Below, piece by piece: positions 18,122 to 28,068 of a DNA stretch of 64,000 bases (position 1 is its first letter; each line of letters opens with the position of its first letter). The DNA is taken from assembly GCF_030295325.1 (NCBI RefSeq), contig NZ_AP027059.1, positions 1,608,637 through 1,672,636 of the forward strand, written 5' to 3'. Source of the stretch: Haliovirga abyssi (GTDB lineage: Bacteria; Fusobacteriota; Fusobacteriia; Fusobacteriales; Haliovirgaceae). The notes under the pieces were generated by a model. That model had not been told where the DNA came from, made no database searches, and was given only the letters and a program-made list of their open reading frames with translations. The position numbers and the translations under genes are program-made.

Positions 18122-19126
18122 TTATTTTATTCGTTTTGTACTATCTCTTTCCTGAAGTGTATAATCAATAACTACCGTTTTTAACACCCCTGACTTACCT
18201 TCTACTTTGTCAAGCACTAAATTCGCAGCTTGAACTCCTGCTCCAAAATAATCATATTTTATAGTAGTAAGTGCTGGATTTGTATATTTAGATATTTCCA
18301 TATCATCACTTCCAACTATCGACATATCTTCAGGAACTCTAATCCCTTTTTCATATAGATAATGCATAGCCGTAATTGCTAAATGATCTGTTGCTGCATA
18401 AATTGCTGTTGGTATCTCTTTTGATTTTTCAATTATATGTTTTATAGCTGTATATCCAGTTCCAACTGCAAAATCTCCTATATACATATATTCTTTTTTT
18501 ATTGATATTCCATTTTCTTCCAAAGCATCCAAATATCCCTCTTTTGAAAGTTGACCTAAATATGTGTTGGTTTCAGGAACTCCTAAAAATGCTATCTTTT
18601 TATGTCCTCTTTCAATTAAATATTCAACTGCCTTTTTTGATGCATTATAATAGTCATATAAAACCGATGGAACATCTATTCGTCTGTTTTTTTGACCTAT
18701 TATAACTAATGGAACATCTATTTTTTTTATGATTTCTATATGTTCATCTTTTAATTCTGTTGTAAAAAACAGTATCCCATCAACTCTTTTTTCTTGAAAA
18801 AGTTGAAAATACTTTATCTCTTCTTCCACTTTTTCTCTTGCATTAGCCAAAAGTATATTATACCCTTTTTCATTAAGAGTTTTTGCTACTCCTTCTACTG
18901 CAGTTGCGAATATACTTACATCAATTCTAGGTAATAACACCCCTATTAAATTTGTCTTGTTTTTCAAAAGCTCTTTTGCTAATAAATTTGGTCTATAATT
19001 ATTTTCCTCTATTATCTTTTGCACTCTTTCTCTGGTTTCTTCTTTCACTTTTTCTGGTGCATTTATAACTCTAGATACAGTTGAAATAGAAACATCTGCT
19101 AATTTTGCAATTTTTTTTATTCCCAT
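18122..19126 (-). CDS. LacI-family transcriptional regulator, probably of nucleoside genes
   Basis: About 334 residues. The N-terminal helix-turn-helix is IKKIAKLADVSISTVSRVIN and the hinge is RPNLLAKEL. A periplasmic-binding-like effector domain follows (LIGVLLPRIDVSIFATAVEGV, GSDDMEISKYTNPALTTIKYD). The ATG at 19126 follows AGAGGCGG; a longer in-frame start would run through the operator palindrome. It sits between cdd and the nucleoside transport operon, so it probably controls them in the manner of CytR (inference). A palindrome in its own leader suggests autoregulation. Confidence 0.88.
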   Translation of the reverse strand: MGIKKIAKLADVSISTVSRVINAPEKVKEETRERVQKIIEENNYRPNLLAKELLKNKTNLIGVLLPRIDVSIFATAVEGVAKTLNEKGYNILLANAREKVEEEIKYFQLFQEKRVDGILFFTTELKDEHIEIIKKIDVPLVIIGQKNRRIDVPSVLYDYYNASKKAVEYLIERGHKKIAFLGVPETNTYLGQLSKEGYLDALEENGISIKKEYMYIGDFAVGTGYTAIKHIIEKSKEIPTAIYAATDHLAITAMHYLYEKGIRVPEDMSIVGSDDMEISKYTNPALTTIKYDYFGAGVQAANLVLDKVEGKSGVLKTVVIDYTLQERDSTKRIK

Positions 19127-19144
19127 AAATATACCGCCTCTTTC

Positions 19145-19158
19145 TGAAAAGCTTTTCA
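19145..19158. promoter_or_regulatory. operator palindrome of lacI
   Basis: Perfect 14-bp palindrome TGAAAAGCTTTTCA, 9-22 bases downstream of the -10 box and upstream of the RBS. This is the usual place for a LacI-family repressor site. A near copy is at 17961-17974. Confidence 0.65.
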
Positions 19159-19166
19159 ATAATAAT

Positions 19167-19195
19167 ATTGTACCTTTTTTTTTTTATTTTGTCAA
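19167..19195 (-). promoter_or_regulatory. promoter of lacI
   Basis: Minus-strand TTGACA, 17-base spacer, TACAAT. Near-consensus and directly upstream of the operator palindrome. Confidence 0.8.
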
Positions 19196-19254
19196 GAGGA
19201 TTTTTTTATTTTTCGAACATTTATTTATCTTTTTATATAAAAAAATGTTCATTT

Positions 19255-19650
19255 TTATTCTTCCAATTCAAAGCTGAATGGTAAAAGTTCTTGAATAGTA
19301 TAAATTTTATACTTTTTCGATAAATTTGAAAGCACAATTTCAGTTTCTGGTGTTGCAAATTCAGATATAACTTCTCTACAAGCTCCACATGGTGTAACTA
19401 CATCCTCTGTATCTGCAACTATTACAATTGTCTTAAGTTTTTTCATTCCGTCAGTTACGCCAGAAAAAATTGCTGTTCTTTCAGCACACATTGTAAGACC
19501 ATATGATTTATTTTCTACGTTTACACCTTTATACATTTTATCATTATCCCCTATTACAATCGCTCCCACTTTAAATCCTGAATATTTTGAATATGCTCTT
19601 TCTCTAACTTCAATAGCTTTTTCTATTAAATCTATGACATTCGTTTTCAT
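19255..19650 (-). CDS. cdd: cytidine deaminase
   Basis: 131 residues; converts (deoxy)cytidine to (deoxy)uridine, which Pdp can then cleave. Zinc and catalytic motifs: TMCAERTAI (Cys and Glu) and TPCGACREVI (two Cys); the N-terminal substrate motif is SGFKVGA. The ATG at 19650 lies 9 bases after AAGGAGG; an ATG nine bases further upstream touches the ribosome site and is unlikely. Its own promoter lies 70 bases upstream, so it may be transcribed alone or read into lacI. Confidence 0.97.
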   Translation of the reverse strand: MKTNVIDLIEKAIEVRERAYSKYSGFKVGAIVIGDNDKMYKGVNVENKSYGLTMCAERTAIFSGVTDGMKKLKTIVIVADTEDVVTPCGACREVISEFATPETEIVLSNLSKKYKIYTIQELLPFSFELEE

Positions 19651-19722
19651 ATTCCACATCCTCCTTATTTGTTGTTTTGATTATTCTTTGAGTTTTTATT
19701 GGTTTCTTTTTCAACATTATTT

Positions 19723-19751
19723 ATATTATTATATTTTTAAACTTATGTCAA
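19723..19751 (-). promoter_or_regulatory. promoter of cdd
   Basis: Minus-strand TTGACA, 17-base spacer, TAATAT. No copy of the lacI palindrome is evident here. Confidence 0.75.
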
Positions 19752-19948
19752 CTATTTATTTTTTACTTTTTTTTATAATTGTCCCATTAATAAACCTATT
19801 TTTATTGGTTTTTTATAATTATTCTTGTTTTTTATAAAATCATTTTTATAAAATTGTCCTATGGAAGAAATTGTAAAAAAAAGATAAAGTTCACTTTCTT
19901 ATTTTCTTTTATAAATGGGCAGACACAGGGGTGGATTGTCAACATTTT

Positions 19949-21071
<1,123 letters not shown>

Positions 21072-21132
21072 CTATTCTATTTTATTTTTTAATTATATCA
21101 TGTCCGAATATTTTTTGTATGATTTATTATAA

Positions 21133-21549
21133 CTTATCAAAACCTTAAACGGGGCATTAGAAAAATTAGAAGAAAAAGAAAAAAATGATATAAAAAGAAG
21201 AATATCAGAACAACTAGATGCTGATTCAAAACAAGATCTTTACGATCTATTAAAAGCCTTCGAAAATAAAAGCACTGCTAAAATAAATAAACTAAAAGAA
21301 AAAATAACAAAAAATTTATTAAAATTACCAAATAGAGATGAAATAGAAAAAGCAAACAATACTATTCAAGCATTAGAAATTGGAATGTTCATTGTAGCAA
21401 ATGTCCCTGGAAACATAATGCCAGCATTTCTATCATCAAAAGTAGGAGGAGAAGGAGCAAAGTTTTTCGGTTCAGGATTAAAAGTTTTATTAAAAGAATC
21501 ATTAGAAGGAGCTCTTAATTCTCCTAAATATATAAAAAAATGTTCATAA
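21133..21549 (+). pseudogene. internal fragment of a second spike-protein gene (paralog of 23162-28012)
   Basis: An open stretch of about 138 codons with no start codon. It aligns with roughly residues 155-275 of the protein encoded at 23162-28012: LKLPNRDEIE versus LNLPSREKVE, FIVANVPGNIMPAFLSSKVG versus FIVSNVPGNIMPAFFFSKVG, and KFFGSGLKVLLKESLEGA versus KFFGSGIKTLLKESLEGA. The match starts at the IS right end and stops after KYIKKCS with a TAA. Neither the 5' part nor the 1300-residue remainder is present, and the left side of the IS has none of it. It is therefore a relic truncated on both sides, consistent with IS-linked deletion. Confidence 0.85.
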
Positions 21550-21793
21550 AAACCAACAAAAATGTTATAATCTTAATACAGAAAAAACACATTTTAAACT
21601 GTTTTAGAACCGAATTCAATTTTGACTTTTGTATCTAAATACCAAAAAAACTCAAAATCATAAAGTTTGTTCAAAATAAAACTAAAAAGATTTTATGAGA
21701 AAAAAGCGAAAAAGAAAACAATAGAAATTAATAATATAATCAATATAACTTTAAAGATAAATCTATTAAAAGATTTATAGCTTTTTTATCATA
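21550..21793. other. intergenic region without a gene
   Basis: AT-rich spacer after the spike-gene fragment. No homology to the downstream spike gene and no other gene was recognised. Confidence 0.5.
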
Positions 21794-21925
21794 AAATCTC
21801 CTGAAGCTAAAACTGTCTGAGAGAGCGTCCTCCTCTAAAGCGAACGAGTTTTTTAGCTTCTTGATTTTTCTTTGCTTCGTTTCTTTGTATCAAGACAAAG
21901 AAATGAAGAGGTAAACAAAGGGATA
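21794..21925. repeat. hairpin-rich intergenic element
   Basis: Two nested inverted repeats. GAAGCTAAAACT pairs imperfectly with AGTTTTTTAGCTTC, and TTTGCTTCGTTTCTTTG pairs with CAAAGAAATGAAGAGG around 21885-21920. The motifs resemble known intergenic repeats ('GAGCGAAGCGAG', 'TTTCGTTTCTTTG'), but no second copy was seen in this window. Confidence 0.4.
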
Positions 21926-21946
21926 AAATAACCTTTAGAATGTTTA

Positions 21947-22045
21947 AAATAAGCTAGCTTCCTCTGATAACGCATAAATGTTTTTCTAAATTTTTAATTT
22001 CTAAAAAATTTAACAAAATTGCATAGCTTATTTTCTGAATAAGTT
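21947..22045. repeat. inverted-repeat element, family 2 (AATAAGCTA ends), copy a
   Basis: Starts AAAATAAGCTAGCTTCCTC and closes GCATAGCTTATTTTCTGAAT, with a shared inner TTTTTCTAAATTTTT. It matches the copy at 62702-62810 and the half copy at 49368. It lies directly before the membrane-anchored gene, so it probably carries that gene's leader. Confidence 0.6.
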
Positions 22046-22083
22046 TATATTCCCCTAATAAAAAATAAAAAAGGAGTGAAAAA

Positions 22084-23178
22084 ATGGAAAAAGAATTAAA
22101 AGAAAAATTGCCAAGAATTATTATTTTTATAATATTGATATTATTAATACCAGTATTGAAACCAATGATCTTTGGGCATAGTGTAAAAGAGATAAGAACA
22201 AAGATGGAACAGGAACTAAAAAAAGATTACGGAGAAGATTTTATTGTAGAAAACATAGGAACAAGAAGTGCAAATGGAGAAAAATTTTATCAGGCAGAAA
22301 TATATCCTAAGTCAATAATTGGAACAAATAAAGAATATGATAGTTATTATCATGCAAGAGCAAGTGTAGATATATTACCCTTCGGTAGATTGAGTGGAGT
22401 TGCAGGTACTTATGGAGAAATACAAATGAATGATGAAGCCGAAGAATTTCTATTACCAAAAGCAAAAAAAATATTTGGGGAAAAAATAAGAATGAAAGTA
22501 CAAGTTGATTATAAAAAACATGAAGGAGATTGGTTTTCAAAATATTTTGTTTCAGGATTTCAAGAAAAAATGAAAGCAGTAAAAGAAGACCCCAAAAATA
22601 AAAGATTAGAACTAACTTTATACATTTATATATTTAATAAAATAGATAATGAAAAAGAAGAAAGGAGGAAAGAGATATATGAGTATATCCAATATTTAAA
22701 AAAGGATGGGTTGTTCAAATATTTAGAGATGGGAGTAATATTTATAGATGAGCGAGTATTAGCACCAGGATATTATGATTACACCTATGAAATAAAACAC
22801 GGAAAAAAAGTAGCACTCACAGTAGATGGAGAAAAAGTGTATATGCCACCAATGAAATTAAGAAAGGAGATGAGCAAAAAGTTAGGAGAAGAAGTTAAGA
22901 AAATGAGTGATGATGAATTGATTAAGAGAATGAATAGGATAAGTAAAAGTGAGTTGAACTATTATGGCATAAGTAAATATAATGCTGAAAGATATGTCAG
23001 CATTTGTTCAGTAGAAATGCTAAGAGCGATTAATAATACGAAATATAGCAAAGAAAAAAAAGAAAAGATGCTATATAAAAGAAAGTATATTAAATTAAAA
23101 GATATCACTTACAAAAAGAACTTAGAATATATTTATATAAATAAAAAAGGAGAGGATAAAAATGACAAAAACAATTAA
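22084..23178 (+). CDS. membrane-anchored protein of unknown function, partner of the spike protein
   Basis: 364 residues, family not recognised. Residues 10-31 are one hydrophobic helix (IIIFIILILLIPVLKPMIFG) after a short basic N-terminus, so the remaining 330 charged residues probably lie outside the cytoplasm, or the protein is an anchored accessory. No catalytic motif is evident, and the C-terminus is very lysine-rich. The stop codon lies 17 bases inside the next gene, whose RBS is within this gene, so the two are translationally coupled. A role as immunity protein, adaptor or chaperone for the spike is possible but rests only on gene order. RBS AGGAG. Confidence 0.7.
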   Translation: MEKELKEKLPRIIIFIILILLIPVLKPMIFGHSVKEIRTKMEQELKKDYGEDFIVENIGTRSANGEKFYQAEIYPKSIIGTNKEYDSYYHARASVDILPFGRLSGVAGTYGEIQMNDEAEEFLLPKAKKIFGEKIRMKVQVDYKKHEGDWFSKYFVSGFQEKMKAVKEDPKNKRLELTLYIYIFNKIDNEKEERRKEIYEYIQYLKKDGLFKYLEMGVIFIDERVLAPGYYDYTYEIKHGKKVALTVDGEKVYMPPMKLRKEMSKKLGEEVKKMSDDELIKRMNRISKSELNYYGISKYNAERYVSICSVEMLRAINNTKYSKEKKEKMLYKRKYIKLKDITYKKNLEYIYINKKGEDKNDKNN

Positions 23179-26100
23179 TATTAAGGACAATGAATTACTA
23201 ACATTTAATAATTTAGCAAATTTGGAGTGGCAGTTTTTAAGTATATTTAATAGCGAAAAGAAAATAAGTGATAATCAATCAACTTTACTAAAAGACCTAC
23301 TAACGCCAGAATCATTTGTAAGAGAATATGATGATAAAAAAACAAAGAAAATTAAAACCAGACCTGTTTATGGAAATCAAAACGAACAACTAGACAAAAC
23401 CCAAGCCCTAATCGAAATGCGAAAATCAGCAGGAATAGGAATGGAATACCTATCAAAATTAGATTCTGTTGGAAAATTCTTAGGAGAATGGGAAGTAATC
23501 TACGGAGGAGACAAATACAAAATAGTATCAGAATATTTAACAAAAAATATGTCAGATTATGTAGATATATATGCAACGTCATTAAATGAAATATTAGAAA
23601 AAAGCAAATCAGATAAAGATAATTTAGATAACTTAGAAAAATTAAAAACAAAAATTAAAAATCAATCAGATGCTAATTTTAATAAGTTATTAAAAGCTTT
23701 GGAAGAAAATAATGTAGAAGATGAAAAAAACATAAAAAAACAATTAGTAAAAGATTTATTAAATTTACCAAGTAGAGAAAAAGTGGAACAATTGAAAAAA
23801 AGTATTCAAATATTAGAAATGACAATGTTTATTGTATCAAATGTACCAGGCAATATAATGCCAGCCTTTTTCTTTTCAAAAGTAGGAGGAACAGAAGCAA
23901 AATTTTTCGGCTCTGGAATAAAAACCTTACTAAAAGAATCATTAGAAGGAGCAAGCGATTTTAGTAAATATTTTAAAAAATTCACAGGAGAATTAAGCGA
24001 ATTAATGAGAGTACGATTTAACAATAGTAATAAATTAGAAAAACTAATGATATTATCAGATATACTTTTTGATAAAGGAAGCTATTTTACATTTAAAGGA
24101 ATAGATGCTGGACTTAACGCATTAGGAGATTACGAAAAAAATAATGGAAAAGTATCAGATGAAAAAAATTTAGGAGAAATAACACTAACAGAAGAGCTGG
24201 ATATGTTTGATGATGGATTTAGAGTATTTGTTTTGAAAAAAGGTGAAGATATATTAATAATAAGCAAAAATATTGAGGATAATAAAAGTGTCCAAAGTAA
24301 AAAAGCACTTCCAAAAAATTTAGATTATTTAAGAATAGTATATAATAAAATAAAAGATGATAATCCTGGCAGCAATATATTATTAAGCGGTTTGGATAAT
24401 GGAGCAGATATATCATTCGTTACAGGTATACTAACTGAAAGACAATCAAAACTTTATTATAGTAATCCTCCTAAAAATCTTATTGACTTTATAAATTTTA
24501 CTACAGAAGATATAAAAAGAGATTATAGCAGTACCAATAAAATAGTGATAACAGGATTAGAAAGTTATATAGCATCAGAATTATATGCTACTTTATGCTA
24601 TAGTGTTTTAGAGGGGGGTACTCCGTATCTAATAGTACTGGGATTAGATTTTGTATTGTCTGTAATATCAGGAGCAATAGAAATATTCGAGGATATAAAA
24701 ATAAGAAAACTTTATAGCGAATTGTTGTCTAAAGAAATAATAGATGATGAAAACAGTGGAATAAAAGGTTATATAACAAATAGATTAGAAAAAAGCATAA
24801 GTGATGGGACATATAACTTTGCTCCAATTGATTATTTAGAATTATATAGCAAAACTGCCTTTGATAAGTTAGAAGAAAAAAAAGATAACACTCTTGAATA
24901 TAAAGATAATAAAAATTTAAGAGGACACAATTCAAATGAATTATTAAAGTTCGAAATGAAACATTTAATCGTAGATAGATATTATCTATATAAGTATATA
25001 AAGGATAACAAAGGAGAATATAAATTAAAAGAATGCAAATATATATATGAAGGATTAATTAAAGGAGAACGTGATTTAAAAAATAAAAAATACTTAAAAA
25101 TAGAAATTCCACTAAAAGAGGCAAATAGCGAAGGTTATAAACTATATTCCCTATTAAAATTAATAAAAGATTTACAAAGAAGATTTCTACATGAGAATAA
25201 TTTAGGAGAAGTAGTATATATAGAAAATGAAAAATCAAAAATAGGTAAATTAAAAGAGATTATGTTTGTTGAAAAAAACGAAGAGCAAATAGGAAAGATA
25301 AAAGGAAATGAATATCTATTTTTACCATGGCTGGACAAGCAAGGAAATATCGGACAAGAGTTACAAAAGGGATATATGGCATCAATACTAAAAAGTGTGT
25401 TATTACTACAAATTGTGAGAACTGATCCTGCTTATAGAGGATATGGAGAAGTAGCCTTAATCGAAAGATATGGAGAAAAAGATTATAAAATAGAATTAAA
25501 CTTTAAAAAATTAACTGTAGAAGAATATTTGAAAAAGATGTTTTTTAGATATATTATCAAAGCTACTTCAAACATAACAACTGTAATAAGAGATATGAGA
25601 GAAATCTATAAATACAATTACGCTACTAAAATAAAGGATATATTATCTAAAGAAGGTTTGTCCTTTTTAGATAACTATTGCACTATAGAACATATTAATG
25701 CTAAAAAATCTGTAATTAAATTTGAAGAAAAAAAAGATGAATTAAATTATGCTTATAATCCATTGGATAAAATCATTGGTGGAACATTAGAAATAGATGC
25801 TACAGATTTAGAAATAAACAAAGAATATTTACAATCATATTTAAAAGGATTATTGAAATATCTAGGGATAAATTCCAATAAAGATATTTCAGAATTAACC
25901 TTTTTTAATATATACAGCGGAAAGTATTGCACAACATTTATCTCCTCATTATCAGAGGTAGATACAGAAAATAAAATAGAAGAATTTATAAGTAAAGATA
26001 ATTTTTTTAGTTCACTAAAAGAATTAAAATCAAATTTAAAAAAATATCCATTAAAAGAATTAATAGGTCTAAAAGTTAAAAAAGGAGAAGCAACTATAAT

Positions 26101-28012
26101 CTTAGGAAATGAAAAAGATGAAAAAAAGGTAAAAGTATATAACAAAGAATTAGGAATAGATAATAAAGAAAAAGAAATAACATTAAAAATAACAACACCA
26201 TCAAAATATTTTTTGAATATAGAAAGAGATAAACCAAATAATGATTATGAGCTGTATTCAAGTTTAGGATATAAAGATAAATATTATGACATTCGTAATA
26301 TGGGAAAAAATTCTAAAGTAACAGCAGATGGAAAAGATATAAGTGGGACGTATAAAGGGAAAGATAAGGAAGAAAGTATGGTAAAAGATAAAATAAATAG
26401 AGATACAGGCTGCAAATATTATGGGGATAATCTTATCTTAATAGACCGTAATTTGCGTTATTATTACGGAGATAATTTAGATGATTATTTAACAATAAGT
26501 AACTATATGGAAGGATACTTAGGGATAGATTTAGTAGAAAAACCAAAAGAGAAAAAAGAAGATTTAGGCAAAGGATTTATGGATTATCAAGTAAAAATAA
26601 AAGGTATAAAATATGTTAATTTATTAAATTTAGAAATAATAAAAGAAGTAAATGAACACACAGTAGCAGAAATAGAAGGAATAATAGCAGGAGAAGATAC
26701 AGATGAAGTAACTAGATTTCTAAATGTAGAAAAGCAAGGAATAGAAATATTATATGGAGATGATAATAAGCCTATATTTAGAGGATTAATTTATGAACAT
26801 TCTATGGAAATAGAGCAAAATAGTTGTAAAGTAAAAATAAAAAGTTATTCATTAAGCAAAGAATTAGAAAAAGAAAAAAGAAACAGAGTATATCATAATC
26901 TTGGCACAAAATATGAAGATGTAATAAGTAAATTAAATGAAACTTATCAAAATAAATACTCATTTGGATTTAATAGTCATATAGACAAACAAGAATTAAT
27001 AACAGAATTAAACCCAGTAGAAGTGCAATATAAAGAAAGTGATTGGGATTTTTTAAAGAGAATATTAAGAAGAGAAAATGATTTAATAATAGTAGATGAT
27101 AGCAAAGGTAAAAATCCCAAAACAGTAGCAGGAATAGCAATAGGAGAATTTGGAAGTAGTCAAAAAACGATAGATAATAAAAATTTATTATTAAGTAGAA
27201 AGATGAAAAAAGGGGTCATAGAAAATAGTTACAAATTAAAAGGATATCCTCAAATTAAAGGAGAAGAACTGTTTTCAATAGGTAATCCATATAATATAAA
27301 TATTGATGTAAATACAGGGAAACAAGATTCGCTATTATTAATAAAAAACAGGATATACAAAGAAGGCGGAGTATTAAAATCAGATTTAGTATTTGTAAGA
27401 CGAGATGAATTTAATATAGGAGTAGTAAAAAGAGAAGAAAGTATAACAGGACTAACATTAAAAGGGACAATAAAAAAAGTCTCAAAACAACATAAAGCAC
27501 AAATAGAATATACAGAAATGGAAAATGAATATGACGAAAGTAAGAGTTACTATTACCCAATAGAAAGAATGTATACAGGTACATATTTCACGCCAGAAGA
27601 AGATACATTAGTAGAAGTCCATTTTGGAGCTGAAGCAGGAGAAGTAAGTATAAGAAATGTAAGTAGTAAAACTGAAGATATAGATAACGACCCAGATGTA
27701 AAAGTAATCAGAACAAGTTTTGGAAAAGAGGTCAGATTTGATTCTAAATCAATAAAAATAACAGGAAAAGATGATGAAAGTTATGTAGAGATAACAGAAG
27801 AAAGTGTGGGATTAACAAAAGGAGAAAAAGAGATAATTTTAAAAGATGGTAAAATAGGAATAAATAATAAAGATAGCACAATAACTATGGATGATAAAAA
27901 AGTAAATATCACAACTGGTGGAAGTGCAATAACAATGAAAGATGATAAATTAACTTTAGATAACGGTGGAGTAGGGATAGAAATAGGAAACGGAAAGATA
28001 AATTTAGGATAA
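23162..28012 (+). CDS. giant VgrG/phage-spike-like protein with a long unrecognised N-terminal region
   Basis: 1616 residues. From about 1136 the sequence looks like a VgrG/gpD-type spike: GFMDYQVKIKGIKYVNLLNL, then a gp27-like ring domain (WDFLKRILRRENDLIIVDD, a typical late-control-D motif). An OB-like domain follows (GLTLKGTIKKVSKQHKAQIEY to about 1510), with PIERMYTGTYFTPEEDTLVEVHFG, like the gp5 OB fold. The last 90 residues are short repeats (EIILKDGKIGINN, STITMDDKKVNITTG, SAITMKDDKLTLDN) that suggest a beta-helix needle. Residues 1-1130 are not recognised; they contain hydrophobic stretches at about 218-250 and 460-512 that could enter membranes. In known evolved VgrGs extra domains are C-terminal; here they come first. 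RBS AGGAGAGG lies inside the upstream gene. Confidence 0.8.
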   Translation: MTKTINIKDNELLTFNNLANLEWQFLSIFNSEKKISDNQSTLLKDLLTPESFVREYDDKKTKKIKTRPVYGNQNEQLDKTQALIEMRKSAGIGMEYLSKLDSVGKFLGEWEVIYGGDKYKIVSEYLTKNMSDYVDIYATSLNEILEKSKSDKDNLDNLEKLKTKIKNQSDANFNKLLKALEENNVEDEKNIKKQLVKDLLNLPSREKVEQLKKSIQILEMTMFIVSNVPGNIMPAFFFSKVGGTEAKFFGSGIKTLLKESLEGASDFSKYFKKFTGELSELMRVRFNNSNKLEKLMILSDILFDKGSYFTFKGIDAGLNALGDYEKNNGKVSDEKNLGEITLTEELDMFDDGFRVFVLKKGEDILIISKNIEDNKSVQSKKALPKNLDYLRIVYNKIKDDNPGSNILLSGLDNGADISFVTGILTERQSKLYYSNPPKNLIDFINFTTEDIKRDYSSTNKIVITGLESYIASELYATLCYSVLEGGTPYLIVLGLDFVLSVISGAIEIFEDIKIRKLYSELLSKEIIDDENSGIKGYITNRLEKSISDGTYNFAPIDYLELYSKTAFDKLEEKKDNTLEYKDNKNLRGHNSNELLKFEMKHLIVDRYYLYKYIKDNKGEYKLKECKYIYEGLIKGERDLKNKKYLKIEIPLKEANSEGYKLYSLLKLIKDLQRRFLHENNLGEVVYIENEKSKIGKLKEIMFVEKNEEQIGKIKGNEYLFLPWLDKQGNIGQELQKGYMASILKSVLLLQIVRTDPAYRGYGEVALIERYGEKDYKIELNFKKLTVEEYLKKMFFRYIIKATSNITTVIRDMREIYKYNYATKIKDILSKEGLSFLDNYCTIEHINAKKSVIKFEEKKDELNYAYNPLDKIIGGTLEIDATDLEINKEYLQSYLKGLLKYLGINSNKDISELTFFNIYSGKYCTTFISSLSEVDTENKIEEFISKDNFFSSLKELKSNLKKYPLKELIGLKVKKGEATIILGNEKDEKKVKVYNKELGIDNKEKEITLKITTPSKYFLNIERDKPNNDYELYSSLGYKDKYYDIRNMGKNSKVTADGKDISGTYKGKDKEESMVKDKINRDTGCKYYGDNLILIDRNLRYYYGDNLDDYLTISNYMEGYLGIDLVEKPKEKKEDLGKGFMDYQVKIKGIKYVNLLNLEIIKEVNEHTVAEIEGIIAGEDTDEVTRFLNVEKQGIEILYGDDNKPIFRGLIYEHSMEIEQNSCKVKIKSYSLSKELEKEKRNRVYHNLGTKYEDVISKLNETYQNKYSFGFNSHIDKQELITELNPVEVQYKESDWDFLKRILRRENDLIIVDDSKGKNPKTVAGIAIGEFGSSQKTIDNKNLLLSRKMKKGVIENSYKLKGYPQIKGEELFSIGNPYNINIDVNTGKQDSLLLIKNRIYKEGGVLKSDLVFVRRDEFNIGVVKREESITGLTLKGTIKKVSKQHKAQIEYTEMENEYDESKSYYYPIERMYTGTYFTPEEDTLVEVHFGAEAGEVSIRNVSSKTEDIDNDPDVKVIRTSFGKEVRFDSKSIKITGKDDESYVEITEESVGLTKGEKEIILKDGKIGINNKDSTITMDDKKVNITTGGSAITMKDDKLTLDNGGVGIEIGNGKINLG

Positions 28013-28028
28013 GAAAAAAAGCTATATA

Positions 28029-28063
28029 GGAACGTTTAAAAAATAAACTTTTTTAAACGTTCC
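28029..28063. terminator. bidirectional terminator formed from family 1 repeat ends (copy C)
   Basis: A perfect 15-bp stem, GGAACGTTTAAAAAA / TTTTTTAAACGTTCC, with a TAAAC loop, between two convergent genes. Both arms equal the left terminus of family 1 repeats, so it looks like an element reduced to two facing ends, flanked by TA. Confidence 0.75.
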
Positions 28064-28068
28064 ATAAT

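Noticed and set aside
25753-26145. Minus-strand open frame of 130 codons inside the spike gene
   Set aside because: Shadow of the spike reading frame, Phe/Ser/Asn-rich, without RBS.
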